A DNA stretch of 64,000 nucleotides from assembly GCA_001051155.2 (NCBI GenBank), contig JYIP02000002.1, positions 1,247,583 to 1,311,582 on the forward strand, read 5' to 3'. Below, in pieces: positions 24,497 to 36,793 of the stretch. The position numbers were made by a program, and so were the translations under genes. Origin of the DNA: Chrysoporthe austroafricana (Eukaryota > Ascomycota > Sordariomycetes > Diaporthales > Cryphonectriaceae). The notes under the pieces were generated by a model. It saw only the letters and a program-made list of their open reading frames with translations. It had not been told where the DNA came from and made no database searches. Position 1 is the stretch's first letter. Each line of letters opens with the position of its first letter.

Positions 24497-27189
24497 ATGC
24501 CACCATCAAGAGATGACCTGCTGAGGAGCATTGCAGAGCTCCGGGTCCTCAAGATGCGGGAGCCAAAGCCGAGGCCCGCGCCCAGGCTCAAGGGCGCTGG
24601 CAGCCGGTCGGAACCCACAGCTCGGCCCCTGCGGCCCCTGCGGCCCCTGCCGGAGCCAATGGCTGCAGGGGCACGCAACCTCCCCACGCAGCCGCGACTG
24701 CCAACCCAAACATCGCCAACACGACGCGTTTCCAGACGTCCTACCGCAACGATTTCTAGGCCGCCCACCACGATGATACCCCAAACGCCCCAAGGCTCCG
24801 GTGGCGACAGGCCGCCGTCGGCAGCCAGCTCGCGACGGGAGTCTGTGTCGAGCACGACGAACAGGTTTCGAGCGAGCTTCTCTGGCCTGCCGCGACCAAC
24901 GTCCTCGCTGCGAGAGTCGAGGGTGAGCAAAGTTTCTTGACTCTCTTTCTTTATATGCACACTCTCTCGCGCTATACTGAAGCTTGCTGACCAGATTTCC
25001 TTTCGTAGATGAACGCGATACGGTTGGCTAGCGCCCAACCGTCATACAATCTCGGCGACGCGGCATCTACTCGGTCGCAATCCCCTTCAGGCCCCTCGCC
25101 CCGGGTTACCCGCGTGATGACCCGCGAATCCTCCAAGGAGAACGTCGCACCCCCCGACGCAGAGCAATACGAGACACAGAGGCGCGCCATCGAGGCGCTG
25201 AAGGCGGAGATCAGCACCCTGCGCTACGACAACGAGAACGCAAAGAGCAATGCCGAGATCCAGCGCATCCAGCAGGAGAATGAGCTGCGGAGGGCGAAGG
25301 AGCTCGCCGACGAGGAGTTCAAGAAGAAGCAGGCCGCCGAGAGCGAGCACAGCGCCGCCCTTAGGCAGGTCGAGCGGCTGCAGCAGGAGCTCGACGAGCT
25401 GCGCGGGCGGCAGGATGGCGAGAAGGCCGAGATCGAGAGGCGTGCGAGGGCTGCTGAGGAGCACGCCCGGCTCTTCCAGGAGCAGCTGGAAGACCTCATG
25501 GCCGCCAAGGAGGAGGCAGCCCGGTGCAAGGAGAGGAAAGTCGCCGAGTTAAACGCCCAGCTTCAAAAGGATGCGAATAAGATTCGGGAGCTGGAAGACA
25601 GCGTCCTGGCAAGAGACAGTAGCCTGGAGGCAGCACGACAGCAGATGAGCGACAAGGACGGCCAGATTGGCGAAATGGAGGCCGAGATATTAAGACTCAA
25701 GGCACAGACTGGTGACGCCGAGACGATGGCTATAATACGACGGGAGCTGTCGGAGCAGGTCGCGCACATACGGACTCTAGAAGCTACAAACCGGGAGCAG
25801 CTGACCGAGCTGAGACATCTGCGCCAATCACACAAGGCGGTGGGAATCGTGGAGGAGGAAAAGGCCTCGCTGCAGCGCAGGCTGGAAGATGCCGAGGCTC
25901 TCAAGGCCGAGCTCGCCTCGGAGCGATGGCAGCGGGAGCGTCTCGAAGCTGAGCGTCATGCCTGGTCTGCGTACCTCGAGCGCGAGGGTCAGGCAGAGTT
26001 CGACTCACCCGAGGCTGTGGCCCGCGCCCTGGTCCAAGAACGCATCAATTCGGCCTCACTTCTCGAGAAAGTTGGTTCGATTCAGGCTCAGATCGCTGAG
26101 CGCGATGCCATAATCCAGGGCATAGAGGACGAGAAAGCCAGTCTTTCGGAGCAGGTCGAGAAGCTCAAAACAAATGGTGGGAGTGGGTCGGCCGACAAAG
26201 CCCGACAAAGGCTGGAACGACAGCGTGCCCTGGCGGAGAAGGAATCAAAATTGTTGCGCGAGCAGCTCAAGATGTACGAATCCGAGGATCTCACATTCCA
26301 GCCTGAGAAGTTTGACGAGGAGAAGGCGCAGCGGATACAGAAGCTTGAAGAATTGGTCGACGAATACAGGGCGGAAATCAAGACGCTGGAAGCTCAGATA
26401 AGCAACTTCGAGGCTTCCTTGAGCGGTCCCGCGGCTGTCGCAGGTACCAAGCGTCCAGCACCGACTGATGAAGATGCGCCCCAACACGAGCAAATTGGTC
26501 AGCTCACGCGCAAGAACCGTACCTTGCAGGATGACATGGACTCTCTCAGGACCAAGTACAAGGTCATCGAGAAGGAGTTGTCTGTGGTTCGGGATCAACT
26601 GGCAGCCGCCAGGCGGTCTTCCAACGTGCGCATTCTCGAATTTCGCGACAACCCCACGGCCAAGCACGAGGCAGTCAAGCAGGCTACCATCGACGAACTG
26701 CGGACCGAAAACGAGCAACTGCGGGCGCTCATTCACGACAGCGAGAGTGGCGTCACCTCCTTCCAAACGGTACCCGTATCCACACTCGTCGCGCTCCAGC
26801 GCGACGTGGAGAATGCCAAGAAGGACACCGCATCAGCCAAGAAGCAATGCCAACGACTCAAGGAGGTATGGAAAGATAAGTCCGACGAGTTCAAGGAGGC
26901 TGTCTTCGCGCTCTTAGGCTGGCACGTCACCTTCATTCCCACCAATAAGATGCGGGTAGAGTCAGTATATTACGCCTCCGAGACTGACGAGCACGAGCGT
27001 TCCATCACGTTTGATGGCGATCGGGGCTCAATGAAGTTTGGCGGCGGCCCCAGGAGTGAGTTTGCGATGAAGCTGTCGGATCTCACTAAATACTGGGTCC
27101 GCGAGAAGAACTGCATCCCTGGCTTTTTGGCTGCACTTACCCTCGAGTTCTATGAGCAGGCTGTCCAGGAAGGACGGGCCGTGCAATGA
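24497..27189 (+). CDS. MAD1: Spindle assembly checkpoint protein Mad1
   Basis: Two exons (24497-24922 and 25009-27189) encode 868 residues. The intron is gtgagc...tcgtag, phase 0. The first 190 residues are Arg/Pro/Ser-rich and disordered. Residues about 200-750 are nearly continuous coiled coil with heptad Leu, Glu, Lys and Arg. A Mad2-interaction motif (RILEFRDNP) sits at about 683-691. The conserved RLK motif (RLKEVW) at about 758 is the site that contacts Bub1. It is followed by the C-terminal alpha/beta domain (FALLGWHVTF, SITFDGDRGSMKF). Mad1 sits at nuclear pores and unattached kinetochores and templates Mad2 conversion. The start was chosen at the first ATG in frame, because the earlier frame start is not ATG. 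All three diagnostic elements are present in order, so identity is secure. Confidence 0.94.
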
Positions 27190-27769
27190 GATGGAAACTC
27201 AACGTTGTGGCGCTGAGGCCCTTTGCATTAGAGGTTTTGGCTGGTCGTCACCTTCACAGCATAATGAGGCAGCTGCATCGCAAGTGGGTATATTTGCTTG
27301 CTCGATGTACATAGCAATCTAACAAGAGCGAATTTGCTAATTACGGGACGATCATGTGCATATGCGTTACACGACTGCTGCGTCCAAATTGTCGCCAGTC
27401 CCTGAATCCTGTACACCCCCTACGATCTACTTGGCTCAGTACAGGTCTTGCTGCGTCGGCATCGAGATTCTAAGCAGGTCCCTCTTGTGCGTGGGGAGGC
27501 TGACACAGTGCAGAAGAGGCGGAGCTGTTATTGCGGAGTCGTTGTCTCTGGCATAGAAGCGAGATGAGGCTCAAGTCTGTCATATTTCAACAATAGGATA
27601 GCGCCCCGATCCTCCAACAACGACATAATTCCTCCGACCCAGGCCCGAGAACTCCTCCAATCCTGTACTAGTGAGTGGCACCCTCCCAAGAGGCCGCCTG
27701 CGCTGGATCTCCACTGCGCTTAGACCTATTTACCGCCGGCCACAGGCACGAGTACAAAAACGTCACGTA
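27190..27769. other. 3' region of MAD1 and spacer
   Basis: No supported gene is present. The sequence includes the MAD1 3' UTR and leads into the decayed tannase relic. Confidence 0.4.
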
Positions 27770-28300
27770 GCCCGTCGAGTTCACCGCAGCTGAGCTTGAC
27801 GCATTGACGGGGCATGTACTCGCCGCATGCGGAACAAACATAACGGCGCCGTACCGTTCTCAACCCATGCGCGGCGCTGGCTGATGACATCCGTGGGGGG
27901 TGGCGACCGTGCTCGGACCGCAGGACCACGCGCCGGGGGAGTCGAACTGACGATCGGAGTCGGCCGCGGATGGGTCGACGGCGAGGATCTTCTGGTGGTA
28001 GAACATCGTGCCCTGCGGGCTGGTCGTCTGCCGTCAGCCAGGCCCTGCCAGGTGATGATCCTGCCGCCGCGGCGCTTGAAGGGCGAGGGCCGGCGAGGCG
28101 CTGCCGATGACCGCGTCGTACTGGAGATGTCCCTGGAGGAAGATATCTGGAGGTAGAGTCAATAGTGCTGGGCCGGCCTGTGAGGAGGGTAGATGAATTC
28201 AAGAAATATATCCGCAACTCGGCATACGAGACAGTCGCCGTGTCGAATCCCATATCTCGCTCTACATTCCTCAAGATGAGGTGAACATCTAGGCCCTCAA
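27770..28300 (-). pseudogene. Tannase/feruloyl esterase family relic, C-terminal part only, frameshifted
   Basis: Reading the minus strand from 28300 downwards gives, in colinear order but in changing frames, segments typical of the C-terminal third of tannase/feruloyl-esterase proteins. They are FDTATVSYAEL (about 28250-28215), YDAVIGSASPALA (about 28120-28082), FKRRGGRIITWQGLADG (about 28080-28030), SPQGTMFYHQKILAVDPSAAD and SPGAWSCGP (about 28022-27915), then DVISQRRAWVENGTAP (about 27892-27845). At least three frame changes are needed, and some occur where no GT-AG intron fits. The N-terminal catalytic region with the nucleophilic Ser is not seen upstream. Family members hydrolyse gallate or feruloyl esters of plant polymers. 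I interpret this as a truncated dead copy. Sequencing error could explain a frameshift but not the missing N-terminus. Confidence 0.7.
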
Positions 28301-28994
28301 GGCAATCATCCTCCTGCCTAGCTACTCCATGAGGTCTCGATCCCATCCCCGATCGTTTCTCGCATCTCGCTCGCTCTGCTGATCGATTCGATCGGATCAC
28401 TCGGCCTCTTCGTGTCGTCGCGGCTGGCGATGGCTATCGGTACGCGTGATCGACCCCGCCGCTGTAACCCGCGTAGACCTCCCTCACCCGTGGAGTTGCG
28501 GGACTTACGTTCCCTGCGGATCGGCAAGTCAAATCCGAGCTGTACTTTAGTAGGCCCGCGGTTCCAGAACGGTTTCGTATAGACTGCGCACCAGACGGCA
28601 AGTAATAAACAGAGTTCTTCGGTATATGCAATCAATATATACCTAGTGGTATGACTGTCTGCTCTTCCTCTCTGTCTCTTTATCTTTCTCTCATGTCGCG
28701 CGCGCGTGCTCCCGCCCGCCTCTCGCAATGTACAAAGTGAAGATGGTATAGTAGTAGTAGTGGTAGTGGTAGAAGGGGTCAACACAGGATGTCTTCTGCC
28801 CTAGAAAGATGTCCAGTCCATGAATGCAAAAACAAAACCCAAGAAAAAAAAGACTTTCACCTCCGTCCCAGAGACATGCCTCCGTCGATATGCAACCAGG
28901 TCGCCCGCTCAACATAAGGCAGCCATAGAACGCGAATACAAATGAGAACTTTTAGCTTGAATCTTCTCCATTGCCCCCCCAGCTTAATTCCACA
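28301..28994. other. Spacer with short simple repeats
   Basis: No supported gene is present. A (GTA)n/(GTG)n-like simple repeat lies at about 28752-28772 (agtagtagtagtggtagtgg). The right end is the SYP1 3' UTR. Confidence 0.4.
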
Positions 28995-31900
28995 TTACTT
29001 CGCCTCGTACTTGCCGCTGACGATCTTCCTCACCAGCGGCACATCATGCCAGCTGACCGCCTGCGGAGAAGCCACGGCGCTCTCGTCCGCGAACGGGTCG
29101 CCTTCAGTCTCCTCCCCGCTGTCATCTGTGGCCTTCTCCTTGCCCTTGCTCTCGCCCCGCCTGCTGACAGATATGCCGCCGTGGGTACCTTCGTCGCTAG
29201 GCGTGCTCGAGTTGATGTACTCCCATCTGGCCTCGATGTTGCCAGGCTTTGGTTCAGCATTTTCAGCACCAATGACCCTGCATACGATCTTGTGCCAGTC
29301 CTCCTCGCCGGAGAGAGTCACGTCACCCACACGCCAGTAGACGAGATGCTTCTCCTTCAGGTGCGTTCCGGCAGGTTTCGTCTGCACACCGCTCGCCCTT
29401 GCGCCCTCGTATGTTGCAACAAGGGTCAAGCCCTTCAGTACCACCGGCTTCGAGCTGTGCAGGAACTCGGGGTTGAGCTTGTACTGCAGCAGGAGGCCGA
29501 GTTTGTCACCAGCTGGCTTCCATGCCGGCTTGATGAGTAGAGGGCAGTGGGTTGCAAAGTCAGATGTGGGCTCCTCTGAGTGCACACGGTAGGTAAAGCC
29601 GGGAGTGGCGGTCTTGGCAGGGATGTGCGAGACGTCGAGAGTGAACTCATCCGGTGATGGTGTGCTGGAAACAAAAATCCGGTTGGGCCCAATGGCTTCC
29701 AGACTAGGGAAGTCATTGATACGGATAGTCTCCCGTGCTAGAGGTCTGTCAGCGCAGATTACAGGTAATATGTCCGCGTAGGGCCGACGTCGCTTACCCT
29801 CCGAGATCGTCCCATCCCCATTGTACGCAAATGCTATCTCTCCATTGATCCTCACAGACTTGAGTACGCCTTCTTCAAACGTCGCCGATACTGTCTCAAC
29901 AATGCTAGAGTTTAGTCCAGGTGCGGTTAGGTCCGGGTGTTTGCCGTGCAGGAAACTTCCCAGACTGGTCGCGCTCCTGATCGACTGCGTGTCGCTGGTA
30001 GCGGTCCCGCTGGCCTCGCTTGCCAAGGTATGTATAGCAGAGGGTTTGGAGCTCATGCTGCTGCTTGCACCGTGGAGCGCTGGGGATGGAGGCAGGTTTT
30101 GCGTTGGTTCCGCGACGACTGACAGTGACCCAGACGGGTCCGCAGAAGGCAGCGGGACGTTTGAAGGCATGTAAATCGTATTGCGCACATCTCTGCGGCC
30201 ACGGACTGTACCGGTCCGTCGGGAGGGCATCACACCAAGGGTACTCGCAACGTTAGCGATGGCGGCCTTGCTAGCATCAGGATCCTCTTCGGCAATCGGG
30301 CTATTTTGTATGTTCAGTTTGAAGAGTTGATCATGGTCCTCCCCCGTCTCGCCTGCTGCCTCCCTCTGTGCCTGAGATATCGGATCGTTCGCGGCAGGCG
30401 GTATCGTGAACCCGTCCTTGTCCTTGTTGGGCTCACCCTCTCTGTTCAAGTGTGATGGCGGTGGACCCGGAGGAGCGTCGAATATCTCTTCAGCAGTGGC
30501 GCCATTAAGAATGTTCGGAATCGGCGCTGCCGGCGCGAGAGCACTGGAGTCCGCGCCGTGCGTCCCATTAGTTGTGGCAGCTGGTTCCGCTTCCAGAGGT
30601 TTCGGCAGCCCTGGTGTATCCGGAGCTTCCGCCAAGGAGTCCAGCCTATGGGCGCTCGAGCCGGCGAGGTTGCTAGAAGATGCGTTCGGCGACAGTCGGC
30701 CGTGACTGCTAGACGCGCGGTTGAAAGGACCGCTATTCTTGCCCGGAGAAAGCTGGCCAAAGCCACCGTGTATGCTCTGCCGCCTTCGTCCGAAGACTGT
30801 TCCGATCCGGCTGCGCAACTTTGATTCTAGTAGACACATCAGTACCGTTCCCTGTCAGAAGTTTCCACAGCGGCCCCAACACATACCGGTCTTCTCCTCA
30901 CCCTGCAAAGAGTGGAGACTCCGATTATCCTCATGCTGGGCAAAGGATGGTGCTGGTGGCGCCAGGCTGGAGTCCGCTGTCGAGGGAGGCTGGGTGTTGG
31001 GAGACGTTGACTGCCTCGTCACGGCCGGCGTCCTCTCCGTCATCGCTCTCCTCTCGATCTTCGGCTTCCCTGCCGTGACCCTCGACACAAAGTTCTCCAC
31101 CTCCTTCGCAGTGTCGGCCTCCACAATCGTGGCCAGGGCGTCGTTGGCGGCGGCGCGTAGCCTATCCGACTGATCGACTTCGTGTGTTTCAAGTTGGGTA
31201 AGCACGTCTCGGAGGTGGTTGCAGCGCTGCTCGTCGAGGGCCTGCAGGGTCTCGAGGATGAAAGGGGCCTGCGACTCCCATTGCGACGAGGCTGATTCTA
31301 GCCTCGCGGTCGCTGTGTCCACCTTCAGGGCGCTGGCCTTCCCACCTTTCTTAGACAGCTTGTCGACCTTTTCCCGCGCATCATCCAGTTCCTTGGCAAT
31401 AGTGGACAGGTTCGTGGACATGGTATGCATGTTCTGTACCTCCTTGCGATTTTGAAACTGGCGCAAGGCCTGCTCGACATCCTTCTCGATCCGCTGGGCG
31501 AAAAGGTGATGCGATGCCGCGATGGCGTCCGTGGAGCGGAGGACTTTGTCCCACGACGGTTGAAAGATGCTGCAAAGTAGGGGCACATCGTCAGCCCTCC
31601 TCTCCTGGCGCGGACTCGTGGACTCGATTCGGTCTCTGGGGACTTACCCTAGCTCGGACCCGGAGTTGGGCACCTTGAATAGAAGCAGCTTCTTGAGCCC
31701 AGCAACATATTGGTCTTCGACTCGTCGGCGCTCCTGTGATTTGGGTATTCAGTAACGACATCCCGCATCCGCGATCCTTGTGCCGACTGCGCTGGCTCCC
31801 CCAGAAGCCTGTCCCCTCGTCCATGGGCTACCTCAAGGTGCGGTGGTCATACCTGAAGCCAGTCGGCTATCTCGTTGTTGACCTTGCTAATCCGTCTCAG

Positions 31901-32135
31901 ACGCTCGGTGACGACCTGGTTTGCCTGGCCAGGTGACAGGTTTGCCTGCGACGGGACAGAAAGGACTCGTTAGCGGACATCCGTCGAAGATCGACTGCGG
32001 CACCCGCCGCCCGCCGTTGCCCAGGGCCCTCAACTACGGCGCGGCGCACCAGCGACGACTTGGTCCCTCTCGCATGGGCCAATTGGGCAAGCTTACCAGC
32101 ATAGCCGGGTATTCGGATCTCTGAAGGTCGTCCAT
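28995..32135 (-). CDS. SYP1: Muniscin Syp1/FCHo-like endocytic adaptor
   Basis: Six exons on the minus strand (32135-32097, 31945-31853, 31733-31648, 31569-30887, 30826-29798 and 29737-28995) encode 890 residues. The N-terminal about 260 residues form an F-BAR-type helical domain (opening with SEYPAML and NLSPGQA), rebuilt across four exons with each junction in frame. A long Ser/Pro-rich linker follows (about 260-605) and has the basic segment RSRIGTVFGRRRQS. The C-terminal mu-homology domain (about 608-885) starts at SIVETVSATFEEG. Muniscins bind and bend the plasma membrane at early endocytic sites and recruit cargo and Ede1-like scaffolds. In yeast Syp1 also links to septins. The last intron (29738-29797) is 60 nt, a multiple of three and stop-free, so retention would leave the frame open. 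Removing it gives a better match to the domain, so I treat it as an intron. Confidence 0.92.
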
Positions 32136-33394
32136 TGTTCGAAAATTAGTGCTGCGTGCTCGGCGCAGACCTGGTGTCGTCTAGTTCAGGGGGGGGACGC
32201 CGCCAGGTGATTCAATTCATCGGGTAGCATTCGTATCGCAGCCTCGGCTCGTTCGGCAGCTGGGGAGGGGGAAAGAAGTTCGGCGGGATACACAGGTGTC
32301 AAGACCTTCCTGCAGGCACAAGATCGAGAGGATATCGCGAGAGGCGCGGGGACCGTGGAGAAGCAGTGATGCGTGGTTGAGCTGCGGGATTATGGCTAAG
32401 TATATTGGAATGATCAGATTGCCTGCGTCGACTAGATGAGGGCTGGGTCCGCCCAGAGCATACGGACCACACCGAAAGCGCAGTATCCCAGGGGGTGCGC
32501 GGTCGCGGGGGACACTGTAGTCACGATGTCGCTCCTGGTGGCCTTGATGCTGGGCAGGCGAGACAACACGGCGCTGGCTGGTTGGTGAGGCAGGGCGAGG
32601 CGGCCGTAGGGGCGCAGCGTGTTGGAAATGGGTTCATCAAAATCCAAGCCCATGGATTCGATCCGAGGTGGATGGGGAGGCCTAGGCGTGCTGGGGTCGG
32701 GCCTAGCTAGGTACATAGCACCATAGGTAGTCACCAGGGTGACAGGCACGGTAAGATTGGGGCACCGTGCAGGGTTGTAGGAGAGAGGTCGATCTCTTGT
32801 TAGCGTGGTTCAGGCTACCCGCAGCGCTGGGGCCAGGCCTGGGCGCCGAGCCATCAGAGCGTTGCGTTGAATTTTTTTTTAAAGTTCCAGTGGCTGTTGC
32901 CGCGGCTCGCGACTCCAGCGAGCGCCAGTGCTGCCCTCGTGCCTACACACGCTACTGGGACTGCCGCAGCCCTCGGCGGGCTGGTGCAGGCGGGCTGGCG
33001 GGCTGATGTCACCATGCACCAACCTACCTAGGCACGCTAGGCACGCTGGGGCGGGGTTAGGGTTCGCATCTGGGCTCCTTCTCTTGTGTGGCAGTCTGCC
33101 CAGTACATACAGCAGGGCAGATCAGTGCGGAATTCAGGCGACCAGCACGCTGATCATCCTCTGCCGAACGCCCCAGGCCTAGACATTCACCGGATGTGGT
33201 AGACATGCAGGGCAATACTTCGTGTGTGTTCACCCCCATGGCAGGGAAAGGGGCCCGTTCGAGGCGCCACGGAACGAAGGCTGCAGGGATCGTTCAGCAT
33301 CGCTGCCTTGCGTGGCACCACCACAAACTCATGCACCTCGCCGCCCAGGTGGGACAGGAGCCCAGCACACAGAGATAGCCGTGCAAGCGTCATC
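32136..33394. other. Divergent promoter region between SYP1 and the kinase gene
   Basis: About 1.26 kb contains no supported gene. Short repeated ctaggcacg steps occur around 33025-33050, and a small T/A tract lies at about 32872-32885. Both divergent genes should have their promoters here. Confidence 0.4.
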
Positions 33395-34755
33395 ATGGCT
33401 GAGGAGATAGACTGGCGGACCTCGCTTAGGGCTTCTGAACGGTACGACAATGTTCAGAATATGTAAGTATCCCCGGTCTGGCCGTCCTTAGTCCTTCGAA
33501 CCCGTCTGACTTAGGGCTCGAACCAGCCAGCGGGCCCTCGAGTTTAACCCGAAGCTCGTGACTGGCAAGACTGCTCTTATGATAGAAAACGAGGCCTACA
33601 GGTCTTCCTCGTCACGGGTGAGTCAAGGCGCCTTGCAATCGGAGGTTTCGTGCTGACTGGCCCGCAGGAAGAGTATGATGCCGCTTGCGATATTGCCCAG
33701 TCCCTGCAGGCCGAGGCCCTGGAGCCGACAGCAGACCCTCAGTCGTCACCGCCGTTCATAAACAGCCGCGGCAATGATGACAGTGTCGAACAAGCGTCAG
33801 GGGAGAGGATAGGGCCCTATCGGAACTGCCAGTACATCGCCAGCGGTGTCACGGCCGAAGTATACCGCTGCGAGGACCGCGCCTTGAAAGTCATCACCGA
33901 GACACACAATATCGAGCCTCACGATCCCTTTCGCGAGGCCAAGATTCTCGCCCAGCTGAAGAAGCCCTGCATTCCACTCCTGGAAACCTTTCGAGATCAT
34001 GAGCAGCGCTTTACCCTCGTATTCCCTTACATGCCTCTGACGCTGTCTGGGCTGCTTGAGACCGGGCCCCTGGATAGTGCTCAAATCCGTGTCATCTTCA
34101 CGGACCTGTTCCGGGCGCTGAAGGACATCCACGGCCAGGGTATCATCCATCGCGACATCAAGCCACAGGCCATCCTGCTCGCAACTCCCCGTGGTCCGGC
34201 CTACCTGTCTGATTTTGGTACCGCCTGGCACCCTGAGCTGTCCATACACACTGAGCCGGCCGACAGTAAGATCCTGGACATCGGCACTGGCCCCTACCGT
34301 GCGCCCGAAGTCCTCTTCGGCAACAAGTCTTACGGCACGGCAGTCGACATGTGGGGGGCTGGATGCATGCTGGCCGAGTGTGCGCGCCGTCCACCCAAGA
34401 CACTGTTCGAATCCAGGGCCGTCCACGAGGACGGGAACCAGCTCGGCTTGATACTGAGCATCTTCAAAACTATCGGCACGCCCACGAGGGAGACATGGCC
34501 CGAGGCCCAAAGTTTCAAGACGCCACCGTTTGATGTCTACCGGGTCTTTGAAGGCCGACCGTGGGAGGACATCCTGGAGGGTGTTGATGAGGGCTGGGCC
34601 GATATGGTGAAGAAGATGGTGAGATATGACTCCACAAGAATGACGGCTGCGAAGGTAAGCTGCGGGTTTATGTTGTTAAGGAACTTTTGTTGATTGCTTA
34701 CTGACTGGTCTAGGCTCTGGATCACCCTTATTTGGAGCTAGATGATGTATCGTGA
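33395..34755 (+). CDS. CMGC-type protein kinase, resembling fungal CDK-activating kinase (Csk1-like)
   Basis: Four exons (33395-33462, 33515-33617, 33668-34654 and 34714-34755) encode 399 residues. The kinase domain starts near residue 107. The Gly-rich loop is degenerate (IASGVTAEVY). The VAIK-type Lys is 131 (ALKV). The catalytic loop reads HRDIKPQAILL with Asp220. DFG is at 239-241 and the APE motif at 269-271. The long kinase insert and CMGC-like segment after APE (GTAVDMWGAGCMLAE) support the CMGC group. The family resemblance is to Csk1-like CDK-activating kinases. These phosphorylate the T-loop of cyclin-dependent kinases, but this assignment is tentative. The Asn that normally follows HRDxKPx and helps bind magnesium is Ala225 here. 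The last exon encodes only 13 residues and carries the end of the C-lobe (DHPYLEL). Confidence 0.85.
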
Positions 34756-36793
34756 GGATTCCCTGCAGTCCACTGTAGGATGGGCTTGACGAAGCATCCA
34801 CCATCCAAGAACAAGAGATCTGAAACCGAAAATTTCTTCGTGGGCTTTGTTTCCCTGGTGCCTCCTATCCGCAGTCGAGGCTCAACCATGCTCCGCTTTG
34901 TGAGCACAAATCAATAGGTGCTTGCGACATGAAGGCAGGCTCTTGATATTTTGCATAATCTGTCCAGCGGTTTGCTCCTTATCTCACAAGGCTCATTCAT
35001 CGAATTCTTGACAGAAAGTCTTGCCAGTTCAAGTTATTAAATCGGAAGCATTCCTGAAATACCAAGTCAAAATGACGAATTAACAGTCATTGGTCTCTGA
35101 TCTAGCAATCTCAGCAACTGTTCCAAAAGTCTAAACCGCTCTCTGGCTGTTCTGAACCAAGGTAATCGGTTATAATGTGCCTTCAGTGTCTATAACGCCT
35201 CGGATCGAGGTCCTCGAGCGACTGTCCACGATCGAGCTAGAGGTGCTCAGCGATCATGCAGTACCTCACCCACGCCCTTTTTTGAGAATTTACGACGACA
35301 TTCGAGTCGAGCTCACCATTTGAAGCATCTACAACCCTTGCCGCCAGTCTCACAATACTTAACCCGTCGAGGCACAGCAGCTGAGTGAAACTATCTTCAA
35401 GGCGGAGAATCTTGAGCTTCGTACTGCTAATCTTCATGCTGCAGACGAGGCTCGACTTGTGTCATACAGTAGCGACTTCGCTATATCAAGAATTGGAATA
35501 AACTAACTCTATAAATTGAGAAAGTTCTAGTTAGCTCAATTGGTAGAGCGACGGGTTCGATCTCGAACGATCTAGAGGTGACCGATCCTGAAGCTGGCAA
35601 GCAAAGGCCGCTGGTTAGTTCCCACTGTACTCGTGCCGAATGGGACTCTGAGCTGCTGTCTCCCTGCTACACCTCGCACCGTGCCAGCGATCGCCTGACG
35701 GAATTATTTTGCGGGTCAGCCGATGTGCTACTGCTAGCAGGCTGTGGTCGCGAAACCGCCTCATCGAGATCGTGGGGAGGTTAAGACTTCGAGCTGTCTA
35801 AGACCGCCAAGTCGAAGCACAAGAGACGCTGTCGTTTGGCTGTTTCGTGGAGGCTTCGTGTGCAAATCCGCGGCTGAGCCAACCTCCCCCCCCCCTTTTT
35901 TTTTCTTTCTGCTGCAGATCCATCATCCCTTTACCTTACCATTCCAGCGCACCGCTCTAGTGTCTCAACCACGCGACCTGTCTTCACCAGGCGCTCACCA
36001 CCACTCATTAACTCACAATTAGAGTACTGCCCTGGATCCCATTCGTAAACTTATTCTCCATTTCCATCTAAACAATCTCGTGTTTTAGTTAACCCCGATC
36101 CGGTTAGCCTTCTCGCTTAGAATTGCCTCTATACCTCAATACCACTTCCCAAGACTTCAAAATCGTTCTGATAAGGTGTTCATATAAGAAGACGTTTCCA
36201 TTTGCAACCAACTCTCCTGGCCGAGAGCGGTGCTATACTTTCGAAAGACGCGCTATCACATCCACCAAGAAGAATCGGCTCGTGAGCAGCTTCACCAAAC
36301 TAAGCTAAAGCGTGTATACCACGCGTCGCCACTGCATTCGATAGGTCGGCATGACAAGGAGACACCAGATGTCATATCTCAAGGCATGAGGAGGGTTGAC
36401 GATCTGTTCACGCACTACGTCATGCCTCGTGGTTTCTTCGACCTCTTGGAAGAAGTTGTCCGTGGCGCGTGGTGTCAACTCAGAGCAATACCAAAAATGG
36501 CCGTTGAAATTCAGAAACGCGCTTTCATTCTGCTGGAATCTTAAATTGAATCTCTTATAATATCGCGACGCCTGTCTCCAACGTCCGAGCCAGCAGGTTG
36601 CCCAGAAGCCGCCCAGCAGGTGGTTTAAGGGAGAAATGAAACATATACGCTTTTCACTGGAACATTACTCCATTCCCAGTCGGGCTCTCTCACGAGTTGC
36701 GCCGATCGCAAATGGTGCGAGTATCCTGATATACAGCAGCATTGCTCTGCGCATCGTCTTTGATACTCGTTTCCTGGCATCGCAGAAGTCAGC
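34756..36793. other. AT-richer spacer with a tRNA-like fragment
   Basis: About 2 kb without a supported protein gene. It contains the tRNA-like fragment listed separately and a C/T tract at about 35886-35914. Open frames are below 105 codons and without motifs. The right end is the promoter of the adhesin gene. Confidence 0.4.
35531..35564 (+). other. tRNA-like fragment with A-box and B-box
   Basis: TTAGCTCAATTGGTAGAGCG at 35531-35550 is a perfect tRNA D-arm/A-box. GGGTTCGATCTC at 35553-35564 looks like a T-arm/B-box. Only about two bases separate them, so the anticodon arm is missing and no functional tRNA can form. The B-box part also forms a tight palindrome (gttcga-tc-tcgaac). This is a tRNA relic or the head of a tRNA-derived short element. 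Confidence 0.45.
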
